A stretch of 64,000 bases of DNA from Pythium myriotylum (taxonomy: Eukaryota > Oomycota > Peronosporomycetes > Pythiales > Pythiaceae). The position numbers and the translations under genes were made by a program. The DNA lies in contig JALJCQ010000030.1 in NCBI GenBank assembly GCA_023091665.1, forward strand, positions 870,501 through 934,500, read 5' to 3'. Under the pieces are notes generated by a model. The model saw nothing but the letters and a program-made list of their open reading frames with translations, did no database searches and was not told where the DNA came from. Shown here piece by piece: positions 47,442-56,806 of this stretch (positions are counted from its first letter, which is position 1; each line of letters starts with the position of its first letter).

Positions 47442-49502
47442 CTACGAGGACTCGCGCAGCAGCGTCTCTACGAGCTCGCGGACGTGGGCGTCAAAGTGGA
47501 TCAGCGTCGTGATCTCTCGTTTCCTTGCAGCGTAGAGAGAAGCGATCTCTTGCTCGGCCTGGGTGAGTTCGCGGCCGATGCTTTCGAGCTTGGCCAGTCG
47601 CGAGGTCTCCTGCTCCGTCTCAGCTGCCTCTCCTGTCAACACGTCTTCAAGCTGCTTCTTAAGCGTCACGACATGCGTCCGCTTCTGAGACAGTGTAGTT
47701 GCTAAAGTCCTAACTTTGGCGTGGCACACTCGCTGCACGTGGGGGACGTTGGACGCTTGGGGACTGTGTACGCGCTGCAAGAGCTCGTCACGCTCGTTGC
47801 GCCACATGTACACGACGAGCATCGCAAGGGCAGCGTTACGGTGGTCCATCTCGTCTTCGACCATCGCTTCCAGCTCCTGCGTGGCTCTCTGAGTCGATGA
47901 CACTTCGCTGATTCGGTCCACAGGAGTGCCTTCAAGCTGAGCGGTCAAGTTTGCCACAGTGAGCTCGTGGAGTCCCACACGAGCGTTGATCTCGTCATAC
48001 TGGGTTTGGAGTTGCAGCTCGATGGGATCGTCACGAGGCGCAGATTCAGATGGCCTTCCTGTTGTGGCTTGGCGACTCCGGCGGGTTTTCATCAGCGAGG
48101 TGATCTGAATCATTTTCGAGATATCGACGCCAGTGCTCTTCGTCTCTTTGGTAGGATCTTGTGTTCCAGTTACTGAAGGCGTGACTGTGCGCGCAGGAGT
48201 ATTCTCAAGCGCCTCAATTTTATCAACTATCTGAGAAGTGCACTTGACCAGGCAGTCTTGACAGCCACACGCGAGAAACGCGCGCAGTGCACTGGATGTG
48301 CCTGAGCCTTTTTCGGTTTTCAGTGAGCACACAATGGGCACTCCACGTGACTCGTGGTAACCTCTTTCCGTGGCCGGTGGAGAATGATAACTCACTGGTG
48401 GATCACTGATAGGCTCAGCCTTAATCACAGCCGGCTCCTCCTTCTTGAGATCGGCTTTGGTTCGCAAACTCGTAATAATATCGCGTGCATCTTGAAAAGG
48501 CTCAGGTTTGACAGCGACAAATACACGCCTATCGCTGTCGTCATCTGTCACGCTTACCCGATTTCTCATCTCATGGTTAGAGAAGAAGGTACGAGTTAAG
48601 CGGCTTCTCGCGAACCTGATACGAGCTGATCGTTCGACGTTAGGCTTGTTCTCGAAAATGGCCGGATCCATTTTTAGCGACCGGTAGAAGTCACGCTCGT
48701 ACTCATCGATGGTTTCGCCTGCGTAAAGAGGAACGGGGATCGGTGCGACTGTTGTGCCATAGAGCCGTTTCAAGTCTGCCTTGGTCGGTTTCGTGCCGCG
48801 ATCCCGCTCTTCCTCTGCCTGGAACTGTTCAATGGACACCACGCGCTTCCGCAACAGAAGATCGGCACCAGGAACATTCGGCGGGACGTTTCTTTGGCGC
48901 TTTGGGCGCGATCCCTTTTCCACGAAGTCATCATCTTCCTCATAGTCATCGTCGTGTTCTTGAACTTCGTCATCTTCCTCGTCTTCCAGTTCATCGCGCG
49001 AGTCCTCATTGTCTTCTTCATCTTCCTCTTCGTACTCGTCGCGACGACGCTTGCCTCTTAGCCTGTCCTTCACGAGACTTCCATTATCGTATCGACGCAC
49101 TTTAAAACGCGCAAACTCCATGCGCAATCGCCGCTCGTCGGCAGCGTTGACGAGGTCAATCTCGATGCGTCGGCTCGCGAGCCATCCTAGAAACCTCTTC
49201 TCGTGCGAGGCTTCGGTCTCACGTGGCTCGAGCGGCACGGGAATTGGCACGATTGGCGTGCCAAACTCCTCTGTACGTTCTTCGTCTCGCCAGCGCTCGG
49301 GCCCGCCGTTGACCAGCTCGTCGGCGAACTCGTGGATGGTCAGGATCCGGCACTTGAGAAACGGGTTCCCATAGGCGCGGCTACTTCGCGACTCCACTGA
49401 GGACGCCGAGTCGCTCGTAGAATGTCGCACCGGCGGTCTTTTGGAGCTGCTGGGCCGACCCGACGGACGCGGCGGCATCACGAAGTCGTCGATCGAGCTC
49501 AT
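47442..49502 (-). CDS. Array member 17: two type A modules, acidic linker, CGCxxC, coiled coil
   Basis: 686 residues, ATG start; the longest member. Type A modules lie at about 42-125 (TPIVPIPVPLEPRETEASHE) and 218-305 (TTVAPIPVPLYAGETIDEYE), separated by a very acidic linker of Glu/Asp runs. Between the second module and the cysteine motif are VAVKPEPF and AVIKAEPI. Both fit the hydrophobic-Lys-x-Glu consensus for SUMO attachment. CGCQDCLVKCTSQIV is at about 411. There is no VDLT motif; instead GVDISKMIQITSLMKTRR, shared with member 16. The coiled coil spans about 495-684 (AALAMLVVYMWR) and ends TLIHFDAHVRELVETLL. So this member may be a SUMO target rather than a SUMO binder (inference). Confidence 0.84.
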   Translation of the reverse strand: MSSIDDFVMPPRPSGRPSSSKRPPVRHSTSDSASSVESRSSRAYGNPFLKCRILTIHEFADELVNGGPERWRDEERTEEFGTPIVPIPVPLEPRETEASHEKRFLGWLASRRIEIDLVNAADERRLRMEFARFKVRRYDNGSLVKDRLRGKRRRDEYEEEDEEDNEDSRDELEDEEDDEVQEHDDDYEEDDDFVEKGSRPKRQRNVPPNVPGADLLLRKRVVSIEQFQAEEERDRGTKPTKADLKRLYGTTVAPIPVPLYAGETIDEYERDFYRSLKMDPAIFENKPNVERSARIRFARSRLTRTFFSNHEMRNRVSVTDDDSDRRVFVAVKPEPFQDARDIITSLRTKADLKKEEPAVIKAEPISDPPVSYHSPPATERGYHESRGVPIVCSLKTEKGSGTSSALRAFLACGCQDCLVKCTSQIVDKIEALENTPARTVTPSVTGTQDPTKETKSTGVDISKMIQITSLMKTRRSRQATTGRPSESAPRDDPIELQLQTQYDEINARVGLHELTVANLTAQLEGTPVDRISEVSSTQRATQELEAMVEDEMDHRNAALAMLVVYMWRNERDELLQRVHSPQASNVPHVQRVCHAKVRTLATTLSQKRTHVVTLKKQLEDVLTGEAAETEQETSRLAKLESIGRELTQAEQEIASLYAARKREITTLIHFDAHVRELVETLLRESS

Positions 49503-49561
49503 CGCGAGACCATCAATGCCTCGTTTCGGAACTGCACAGAGAAGAACAAGAGGAGCTCCTC

Positions 49562-49595
49562 CTAAGTACGCATCGAACTTAAGGACATGGCTACA
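49562..49595 (-). promoter_or_regulatory. TGTAGCCAT / GCGTACTTAG element pair before member 17
   Basis: On the minus strand, TGTAGCCAT (49587-49595) is followed by TTAAGTTCGATGCGTACTTAG (ending at 49562), then the ATG 59 bp further on. It lies in the 108-bp gap between the 3' end of member 18 and member 17. Confidence 0.55.
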
Positions 49596-49610
49596 TTGTG
49601 GCGAAGCTCT

Positions 49611-50486
49611 CTAAGATCCATTGGCTGTCGGCCGTTCCTCAATGGTGGCCAGCTTGGCCGTCAGCTCTGCGACACACTGATGGAGGCACTCGTCACAGCC
49701 GCAGTCAAGGCGCCACGCGACAGTTGCAGTGTGTGTGGTAGATTGGCATCGTGGAGTCGTCTCGGATGCGTCGCTGACTTCGCCACTCTCCATTGATGAC
49801 ACGTCGCTCGCGTCCTCAGTGACTTGCGTGCTGGCAGCCAATTGCGGTTGCCAAGGAATGAACCGCTCAATTCCCTTTGCATTGAGTCGAGCAAAGCGCA
49901 GGCGCCACCCTCGCTCTGCATATTCGTTACGATGGGTTTGCAGTTTGGCGAGCGACCTGCCGCTCCGTCTCAACCAAACGGCAAACCGCCGCTCATACTC
50001 CTCTTCGGTCTCGCCAGGAGCCAGCGGCACAGCGATAGGGACAATTGTCGCACTAAAGAGTCTGATTTTGTCGTCACGTGAGAGAGCCTGGTAGTCCATC
50101 GTCGCGAGCTCGTGCTTGTAGTCGTCCAAGTGCACCACCCGGGTCCGGTAAAGCACATCTCGAGGCGGCCGGACCCGAAATGGTGATCTACTTCGCGACT
50201 GTCTGTATTTCCGGCGATCTAAACTTCTGCTTCGACTTCGATCTCGACTTCGGCTTCGGCTTCTGCTTGTGCCTCTGCTTCTGCTTCTGCTTGTACCTCT
50301 GGTTCGGCTTCGGCTTCCATTTAGACCCCGACTTAAACTTCTGCTTCTGCTTCTGCTTCTGCTTGGGCTTGTGCTTCTGCTTGTGCCTCTGGTTCGGCTT
50401 CGGCTTCTACTGTGGCGCAAGCGTGGGTGGAAGTCTTCATCTCTATCGAATCGACTTAACGAATAATTGTAGCGCCGCCCGTGCAT
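49611..50486 (-). CDS. Array member 18: SR-rich N-terminus, type B module, CGCxxC, no coiled coil
   Basis: 291 residues, ATG start. Residues about 25-105 are runs of RS, SR and RT dipeptides, like the RS domain of splicing factors. A type B module is at about 115-215 (SATIVPIAVPLAPGETEEEYE, then LRFARLNAKGIERF). The cysteine motif CGCDECLHQCVAEL is at about 263, and the protein ends 25 residues later. There is no SIM-like motif or coiled coil. The RS region comes from a hexanucleotide-like repeat in the DNA. A nuclear-speckle location is plausible from the RS domain but not shown. Its 3' end is 108 bp upstream of member 17. Confidence 0.8.
   Translation of the reverse strand: MHGRRYNYSLSRFDRDEDFHPRLRHSRSRSRTRGTSRSTSPSRSRSRSRSLSRGLNGSRSRTRGTSRSRSRGTSRSRSRSRDRSRSRSLDRRKYRQSRSRSPFRVRPPRDVLYRTRVVHLDDYKHELATMDYQALSRDDKIRLFSATIVPIAVPLAPGETEEEYERRFAVWLRRSGRSLAKLQTHRNEYAERGWRLRFARLNAKGIERFIPWQPQLAASTQVTEDASDVSSMESGEVSDASETTPRCQSTTHTATVAWRLDCGCDECLHQCVAELTAKLATIEERPTANGS
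50218..50412 (-). repeat. Low-complexity repeat encoding the RS region of member 18
   Basis: On the plus strand it is a run of imperfect CTTCGG / CTTCTG hexamers, which code for Arg-Ser pairs on the minus strand. It is likely to vary in length between strains. Confidence 0.65.
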
Positions 50487-50712
50487 GGTTTCGAGGAAAT
50501 CGGAGAATCGGAAGCACCGCTTTAATCCTTCTTTGTGATGTGAAGGAGCTGGTTCAGTCGGCTTTTTTTGCTGGGAATGAGCTCAAGAGGCCCGCGCAAT
50601 CCAAGAGGGAAGATGATGATGCGGTACAGCTGCACATCTCCCATTGAACTTAACGTGCGACAGAAACATTCTCCCGAGATGGCTAAACCGTGTTGGCATC
50701 TCGCAATGGAAA

Positions 50713-51582
50713 CTATTGATTAACAACTCGTGGCGACTGAGTGTCGTCATCCAGTGTGAGATCTACAACTCTATGCGCCGTCTTGGCAACTTTCGACTTG
50801 GATTCAAGCTGCTGGAGCCTCTTGTCCATCAATCCCATAGCAGCGAAGAGGCACGGAGAACATCCGCACTCCAAGTGAGCAGCGATCGCACTTGCAGGTG
50901 ATGTGCCTGTGAGATCCTGCTTGAGCACACAAGTGCTGAGTGGTTTTGTACCGCTAGACAGCTTGGCTTTCGTTGCTTCGCTTTTGTCTTCCTTCACTGC
51001 ACTAGCCTCCAGCTTTGTGTTGGGTTTGGAATCGCGAGTTCCGTCCTCTTCAACTCTATTCGACTTGCGACCGTCTCGATCGTCATAGCTGTTCCTCTCC
51101 CGAGACCGCGACCTCGATCGCGACCTGGACCTTGTCAATTTTGAAGGCGACCGCGACCTGGATCTGGTCGATCGAGAAGGTGACCGCGATCGTCTCGAGC
51201 GACATCTCTTCTGATCAGCCTTCCAGTCGTCGTACCGCTCGGCGCCGACCGAGTTTGCGTTCGCGAACGCGATGCGCCTCGATCGCTCCTCGTAGAAGTG
51301 GCTGTCCCTCAGCTCTTCGAGGCTCTCTCCTTGGCCATGCAGCCACTCAATGAACCGCTCTTCGTACTCGTCCATAGTCTCACCCGACGCGAGCGGCACG
51401 AAGATGGGCATCGTGCCCGTGCCGAACATGGCCACTTTGTCATTGTACGTGAGGTTGGCGAACTTGCCCGCGCGAAAGTCGGCGCGGTACTTGTGCAGAT
51501 CCACGGGCTGCAGCACGTACATCGCTGGATGGCTCACGCCGCGCACGGTACGTGGCGATGGCGGTCGGTCACGCCTGCTCAT
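50713..51582 (-). CDS. Array member 19: type B module, RS stretch, CGCxxC, C-terminal SIM-like motif
   Basis: 289 residues from ATG 51582. The frame is open further 5', but that part crosses the promoter-like element and looks non-coding. The type B module is at about 22-120 (GTMPIFVPLASGETMDEYEE, then RRIAFANANSVGAERY). An RS-rich stretch lies at about 125-165. CGCSPCLFAAM is at about 238. VVDLTLDDDTQSP is at about 271, close to the C-terminus. The coiled coil is absent: the protein stops right after the SIM-like motif. VVDLTLDDD is among the best SUMO-interacting-motif matches here, with three following acids and a possible phospho-Ser. It forms the right edge of the array. Confidence 0.8.
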   Translation of the reverse strand: MSRRDRPPSPRTVRGVSHPAMYVLQPVDLHKYRADFRAGKFANLTYNDKVAMFGTGTMPIFVPLASGETMDEYEERFIEWLHGQGESLEELRDSHFYEERSRRIAFANANSVGAERYDDWKADQKRCRSRRSRSPSRSTRSRSRSPSKLTRSRSRSRSRSRERNSYDDRDGRKSNRVEEDGTRDSKPNTKLEASAVKEDKSEATKAKLSSGTKPLSTCVLKQDLTGTSPASAIAAHLECGCSPCLFAAMGLMDKRLQQLESKSKVAKTAHRVVDLTLDDDTQSPRVVNQ

Positions 51583-51636
51583 GGTGGATAAGGTCACCAC
51601 GTTCCGTGGTGGGAATGGAGACCATTGTTTCCGTGG

Positions 51637-51665
51637 TAAGTTCGCTTTCATCGTCTTAAGTACGC
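51637..51665 (-). promoter_or_regulatory. GCGTACTTAAG and GCGAACTTA elements before member 19
   Basis: On the minus strand, GCGTACTTAAG (51655-51665) and GCGAACTTA (51637-51645) lie 72 and 54 bp before the chosen ATG. TGTAGCCAT is not found here. Confidence 0.45.
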
Positions 51666-51943
51666 ATGACTTGGGTGGACACATCAAAAGATTCGTCAAT
51701 GGGGGAGCCCGCTCATGAGCTTCGAAGATCGAGGCGCGCGTGCTGGTACAGTGTAGCGACACCTTCATGGCCTGGGAGGATGGATACCGTTGGACACGAA
51801 GTTGGACCTCTTCTTGCAGCAAGTAGATAGACAAAACGAAAGATTGGGAGACTAGTTTGAATAGAGATTTTTGTTATTTCTTCTTCGTCATGAATCAGAT
51901 GCACAATGTGGATGCCGAGTCACTGCACAGGAAAGCGCGCCGC

Positions 51944-52334
<391 letters not shown>

Positions 52335-52906
52335 AGTGGTGGCTTGAACAGAGGGGGAGAGCGGAAGTGTTTGCTAGTCGGCAAAATGGGGAATGATACC
52401 GAAGAGGATCGAAGCTGCTGAGGAGGTACTCTCGTGTGTAATTGGTTGAAACATTGGACCAATAGACGGCTGATTCGTTAAAAGTCAGCAGCTCGATCGC
52501 GCTGATTGGTCGAATCTGGGTCGAGTGGTCCGAAGATGATGTCATCACGCAGTCCTGATCCCATGTCCGCTGTTTACGACGACGAAGCGATGTTTAGATC
52601 CGTTCGGAGACACGCCGACGAATGGCGCCGACGACATCATCAACCGCGAAAGCCGTGTTCGCAAACGCGCGAGCGGACGCTTTCGGGGACTCGCTTCCGT
52701 TCTAATATTACGAAGTAATATTGGACTTCCCATGAGCTCTTTTTCGACGAGGCGACATGTCAAGGACAAAGTTCGTCAATGCATCTCGTGCGGGAGGAAG
52801 ATAATGTCGATTTACCGGTAAGTAATCGGTATTTCGTATTTCACAAAGGACCATCACTCTGTTGCGTCAAGAGCTCTTCAAGAGATTCGAGAGATGAAGA
52901 GGCACG
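52335..52906. promoter_or_regulatory. Divergent 572-bp region with CCAAT boxes between glutaredoxin and the 1299-residue protein gene
   Basis: ATTGG at 52441-52445, the inverted pair ATTGGACCAAT at 52453-52463, and ATTGG at 52505-52509. These fit NF-Y-type CCAAT boxes for the glutaredoxin gene; the plus-strand gene may share them. No gene was found inside. Confidence 0.5.
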
Positions 52907-55900
52907 ATGAGTTCGGGCAGCCACGAGAGCTTCCCGCTGCGCCACCGCGGCGTCCACGTGCCCGACCACCTGCGGCGTCTGGAGCTCATCGCCGCAGGAC
53001 CAAGTCCGCGTGCTCGCGGACGCGGCGGCGGCTTGTTCCACGCGCTGGCGCCGCCGCAGTCGCGTCGCGATCTCTTTAGCCGACGAGATGATCAGCTCGC
53101 GACGTTCTTCGGGAACCTCTCCGTGTGGGTGGACCACGCGATCAAGTCCGTGGTTGCACACGCCGGGTACGATAAAGTGCACTTGTATGTCACGATCTTG
53201 CGAACGGTCGTGGACGAGGTCGCGCCGCACGATGAGCTCAAGCGAGTCGTGGAGAACGTCGCCGCGTACGTCGCCTACCTCAGCTCGCATGAGACTTTCG
53301 CTCACAGTCCGATAGCAGATGCAAAGCCTCGGCGCCCACTTGACCGATCTCATGCAGTTGTGTCCCCTCGGTCCAAGGGAGTTGTTTCGCCTCGTGCGAT
53401 GCGTGCCATGGCCAAGGAAGTTGAAAAGGAAGCTACGTTGAACTCCCCCCGAATCACAACCAAGCGACCAAAGAAGTTCATCGAGCTCAGTGATCATGAA
53501 GAATCTATACTAGAAATCGCGCTCTTCTACAAGGAAGCAGTGACGCAACTCCATTCGGCAAGGCAGCCAGGGAAGCGTCATACCAAGCTGCATAAGGAGG
53601 TGGCATTGACCCGCCAGTGGCTACTGCTGTCGATGGAGGAACGCACGCGAGTGCTGAAGAAGATCAAGACCAAGATCAGAAAAGGTAATTTGTTCCCGCC
53701 CGCGACTTCTCAAACCTCTACGATACCCATGACCCCATCAGGCGCGCGAGTCACAGGCAACGTCGTACAACCGACTCCGCTGCCAGGAGCACAGCATCTC
53801 GACCTCAGCAGCTACTTCTCTCTTGTAACTCTCTGTCTCCAAGAAACAACCCGACGAATTAGCGTCTTCTCCGCTGAAGTCGCTGCCTTTGTGTGGACTG
53901 TGCTTTGCCAGGAGACATTTCGAGCTGTTGAAGCCATGTTTGAAGAGATTCTAACCAGGCAGCAACTCGCCCACGATGAGCTCGAACAGCTCAAAATGTC
54001 CCGGACGAGTGTCCACGATGAGATCACACGTTGTGAACAGGAAATTCAGCGTCTCCAAGCCCAGAATATACGTTCTCTAGATGTGTGGGAGTTGGAGAGG
54101 CAGGAAATGGTCATGCTTGAGCAGGAGGAAGAGTGGCATGCCAACTGCAAGTCGCTGATACTCAAAAGCCTATGCTGTTTACAGAAAGAAGTTCGCGTGG
54201 CAACATGGCTACACATTCACTCAAAGAACGAACAGGAAGAAGAAGACAAGGAGAACACGGAAGATGAGTCCTCGGTGCCGTTGCCCACAGAGCAGCAGCT
54301 AGCGTCCGTCGACTATCGACGCCTTCCGCTTGGTGCGGCACTGCTTCACACAAAACTTCGCTCACGAGTGATTTACATTGCGCATTTAATCACGCTGTGT
54401 CGCAGCTTCTTGCACTTACACGAGAAGCGAGGGCTCCGTGAGGTTATGGAGGCGACATCGACGAATCCTCGATGGTCTGAACCGCATTTGAGACCCTCTA
54501 TTCAATCTGACATGCACGATAGCAGTAACGCAATCCCCGTGACACCACACCACCAACACACGAATGCGATGGAGCGGATCTCGGTCAGCGAGCTTCTCAC
54601 GCTAAAAGACATCAACGGAGTGTTAAGGGCAGTCGAGGAGCTATACGTTTCTATAGGCGGATCCGGCGATCACTCCAGTTTACCATCGTCGTTATTGGCA
54701 GCGGGTCGTAGTATCGGCACTCAATTCCCAGTGGTCGGTTCCGGCGATTTGACTGCGCATGGATTTCTACGATCTCTTTCGTACTCCACTGTCGCGGCAG
54801 GACGACTTGCTAACGGACCAGCATTTATCCGCACAGGCAAACGTCGAAACGCTGAACTTGTCGTCGCAAACTTGCCGATGGGGAGCGGGCGTCGTCGTGG
54901 CAGCGCTACAGCGATGAATGACGAAACCGCCGGTCCAGCTCAACCACTTATTCGTCTGCACAAAGCATATACGAAGCTGCCTCGTCACTTTGTTGCGGTG
55001 CTAGTTCTCCCGATTCTGCAGAGTGACCCGTTCCATCCAGAGGACAAGGCCTCAATCGTCGAGGCGCTCACGAAAGATGAGATCCTTGCTAGAATACAGT
55101 GGATCTATGGCAAGGTCGACGAGGCCGCGTTAAGTCCGGTATCTTCTGATAGCTCACACATGGGGAGCAACCGATACAACAGTGGATCGGGTCCGACGAA
55201 CACCACCTCGATCCCACTTGCGCGCCATCTGTGGAAACCGTGGAGAAGTGAAGAGTTCGTCGCCTTTATTCATGCGGCCTTCGTCGAGAAATTTAACAAC
55301 GATATCACCACAGGCGAGCGCGAGTTTGTGCGCTTCGTCGCGAGCACACAACTTCTCTTCTCGGGCTTGAACGCAGCTTTGAACCCTTCTGCTGGTGGAT
55401 CGGGTCCTTCGCAGGCCATGGAGAAGATATATTTCTTTTCCTGTATGACAAGGCTGTTCGCTCTCGAAGCTCCCGATCGAATGATGAAGCACCGACTACC
55501 TGCACAGCTATTCCCCGTCTTCTTTTATTGCGCACATGTCCTTCAGACTGTCGTCGTGACAAAGAAGCATATTGAAGAAGACGGTCTTGTCATGGACGTT
55601 TGGACTGTGCCTACCACCTCCCTTGGTGCTCTCCGTACCCCATCATCACCTCGATCGAAGTCAAAACGGTTCGCACAGCAATCGCTCTTCCCGAGTCATA
55701 CACAGCACGCCAGCCAGTTCGTCCTGCTCGAATCCGTCAAGACATTGCTGATGTATCTTCTCGAGTCAACTTCGCCCGACGCTTCGGTAGTTGTTGACGA
55801 ACAGATCCGGTTCCTGACCGAACGAGCGGCATTAGCGAAAGTTTCACTGATGTCGCCGATCATCCCAGGCGCTTACGAGATGAGCTCAGTCCAGTATACA

Positions 55901-56806
55901 AGCCACGGTAGTCCCAACAGTGCTCCCCCGGTCGTGAACGGCGAAATTGCTGACGCCTTCATACTGCCACTTGATTTCGTCGTTCAGACCATCTCGAATG
56001 CTTGGCTCCAGCAACACCGATCGTTGGTGGAACGCTTGAGCGTATCCATGCGAGCCGCCATTATCTCACCGACGGGAGAAATGACGTTTGATGAGTTCAC
56101 CCACGTGATGCTAGTCGGGGCAGCGTCGTCTGCCGCATCAAATATTAGCCCCGGGCAGCTCACTCAAATCTATGCGTCACTCATCTCCAGTGGCAACGGC
56201 GTGCACAAGTCCCGAGACGGCGTCAACTGGAAAGAGCTTCTTGTCGCCGTCGCTGACGAGGTCGACCTACTTGGTATGAACGAGAAGTTCCAGAACATGG
56301 ATTTCCGCAGCATTCAACAGGCTCTGATCCGCGGAACGCGAGGAGCTGGAGCCTCCCCGTGGGTTCTACGCCCCGCGTACTGTGGCGGTGACATCGCTGT
56401 GCTGCGACGAACATGGGAGGCAAATCACCCCATGATGCAAGAGAATTTTGCCCTGACGTTCCAGGCCGAGAACGCCCTCGAGGGTATCTCACTTTGGCAA
56501 ACTGGCTTCACTCGATTGGAGCGTATGGAGAAAGTGTTTCGCGATGGTAGATCACGCCAGACTCGAGCAACTCGCTCACGAACGCGACGTCGGTCGGTCT
56601 TGTCTATCGACTTGACGGTGAAAGCTAGCGAGGTGGACGAGATCGAACTGAACCAAGACGAGTTGGCTGTCGCCTGGCGCGCGCTGTTTTACCTGCAGCT
56701 CGACCACACACAGGCCCACCACGTGGCCGACCACGTCCGAGTCAAGCAGCAGCGAGCACAGAAAGCCAACGAGATCCGTGGTCAGCAAGTCACGCACTTA
56801 ACTTAG
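52907..56806 (+). CDS. Large protein of unknown function, 1299 residues, helical with EF-hand-like segment
   Basis: Single open frame, ATG start. The first 60 residues are basic; an earlier ATG in another frame nearby is not used. Helical segments predominate. Coiled coil is likely around 340-430 (EEILTRQQLAHDELEQLKM, EQEIQRLQAQNIR). Acidic and Ser-rich loops lie near 445-460 and 540-560. At about 1045-1125 two segments resemble weak EF-hand helices (GEMTFDEFTHVML; SRDGVNWKELLVAVADE), but the calcium loops are poor. The C-terminus is basic (RSRQTRATRSRTRRRS) and then acidic. No transmembrane segment. I do not recognise the family; a cytoskeletal or flagellar protein is one guess without direct support. 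Confidence 0.82.
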   Translation: MSSGSHESFPLRHRGVHVPDHLRRLELIAAGPSPRARGRGGGLFHALAPPQSRRDLFSRRDDQLATFFGNLSVWVDHAIKSVVAHAGYDKVHLYVTILRTVVDEVAPHDELKRVVENVAAYVAYLSSHETFAHSPIADAKPRRPLDRSHAVVSPRSKGVVSPRAMRAMAKEVEKEATLNSPRITTKRPKKFIELSDHEESILEIALFYKEAVTQLHSARQPGKRHTKLHKEVALTRQWLLLSMEERTRVLKKIKTKIRKGNLFPPATSQTSTIPMTPSGARVTGNVVQPTPLPGAQHLDLSSYFSLVTLCLQETTRRISVFSAEVAAFVWTVLCQETFRAVEAMFEEILTRQQLAHDELEQLKMSRTSVHDEITRCEQEIQRLQAQNIRSLDVWELERQEMVMLEQEEEWHANCKSLILKSLCCLQKEVRVATWLHIHSKNEQEEEDKENTEDESSVPLPTEQQLASVDYRRLPLGAALLHTKLRSRVIYIAHLITLCRSFLHLHEKRGLREVMEATSTNPRWSEPHLRPSIQSDMHDSSNAIPVTPHHQHTNAMERISVSELLTLKDINGVLRAVEELYVSIGGSGDHSSLPSSLLAAGRSIGTQFPVVGSGDLTAHGFLRSLSYSTVAAGRLANGPAFIRTGKRRNAELVVANLPMGSGRRRGSATAMNDETAGPAQPLIRLHKAYTKLPRHFVAVLVLPILQSDPFHPEDKASIVEALTKDEILARIQWIYGKVDEAALSPVSSDSSHMGSNRYNSGSGPTNTTSIPLARHLWKPWRSEEFVAFIHAAFVEKFNNDITTGEREFVRFVASTQLLFSGLNAALNPSAGGSGPSQAMEKIYFFSCMTRLFALEAPDRMMKHRLPAQLFPVFFYCAHVLQTVVVTKKHIEEDGLVMDVWTVPTTSLGALRTPSSPRSKSKRFAQQSLFPSHTQHASQFVLLESVKTLLMYLLESTSPDASVVVDEQIRFLTERAALAKVSLMSPIIPGAYEMSSVQYTSHGSPNSAPPVVNGEIADAFILPLDFVVQTISNAWLQQHRSLVERLSVSMRAAIISPTGEMTFDEFTHVMLVGAASSAASNISPGQLTQIYASLISSGNGVHKSRDGVNWKELLVAVADEVDLLGMNEKFQNMDFRSIQQALIRGTRGAGASPWVLRPAYCGGDIAVLRRTWEANHPMMQENFALTFQAENALEGISLWQTGFTRLERMEKVFRDGRSRQTRATRSRTRRRSVLSIDLTVKASEVDEIELNQDELAVAWRALFYLQLDHTQAHHVADHVRVKQQRAQKANEIRGQQVTHLT

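Noticed and set aside
16937..51582. Array family as a retrotransposon Gag-like element
   Set aside because: The module QYExRFxxWL recalls Gag helices at first sight, but there is no CCHC knuckle, protease, reverse transcriptase, LTR or poly-A tail, and copies have their own promoter words.
16937..51582. Array family as the oomycete M96 mating-specific family
   Set aside because: That family is also tandemly arrayed in Phytophthora, but the module, cysteine and VDLT layout seen here does not match what I recall of it; a sequence comparison would settle this.
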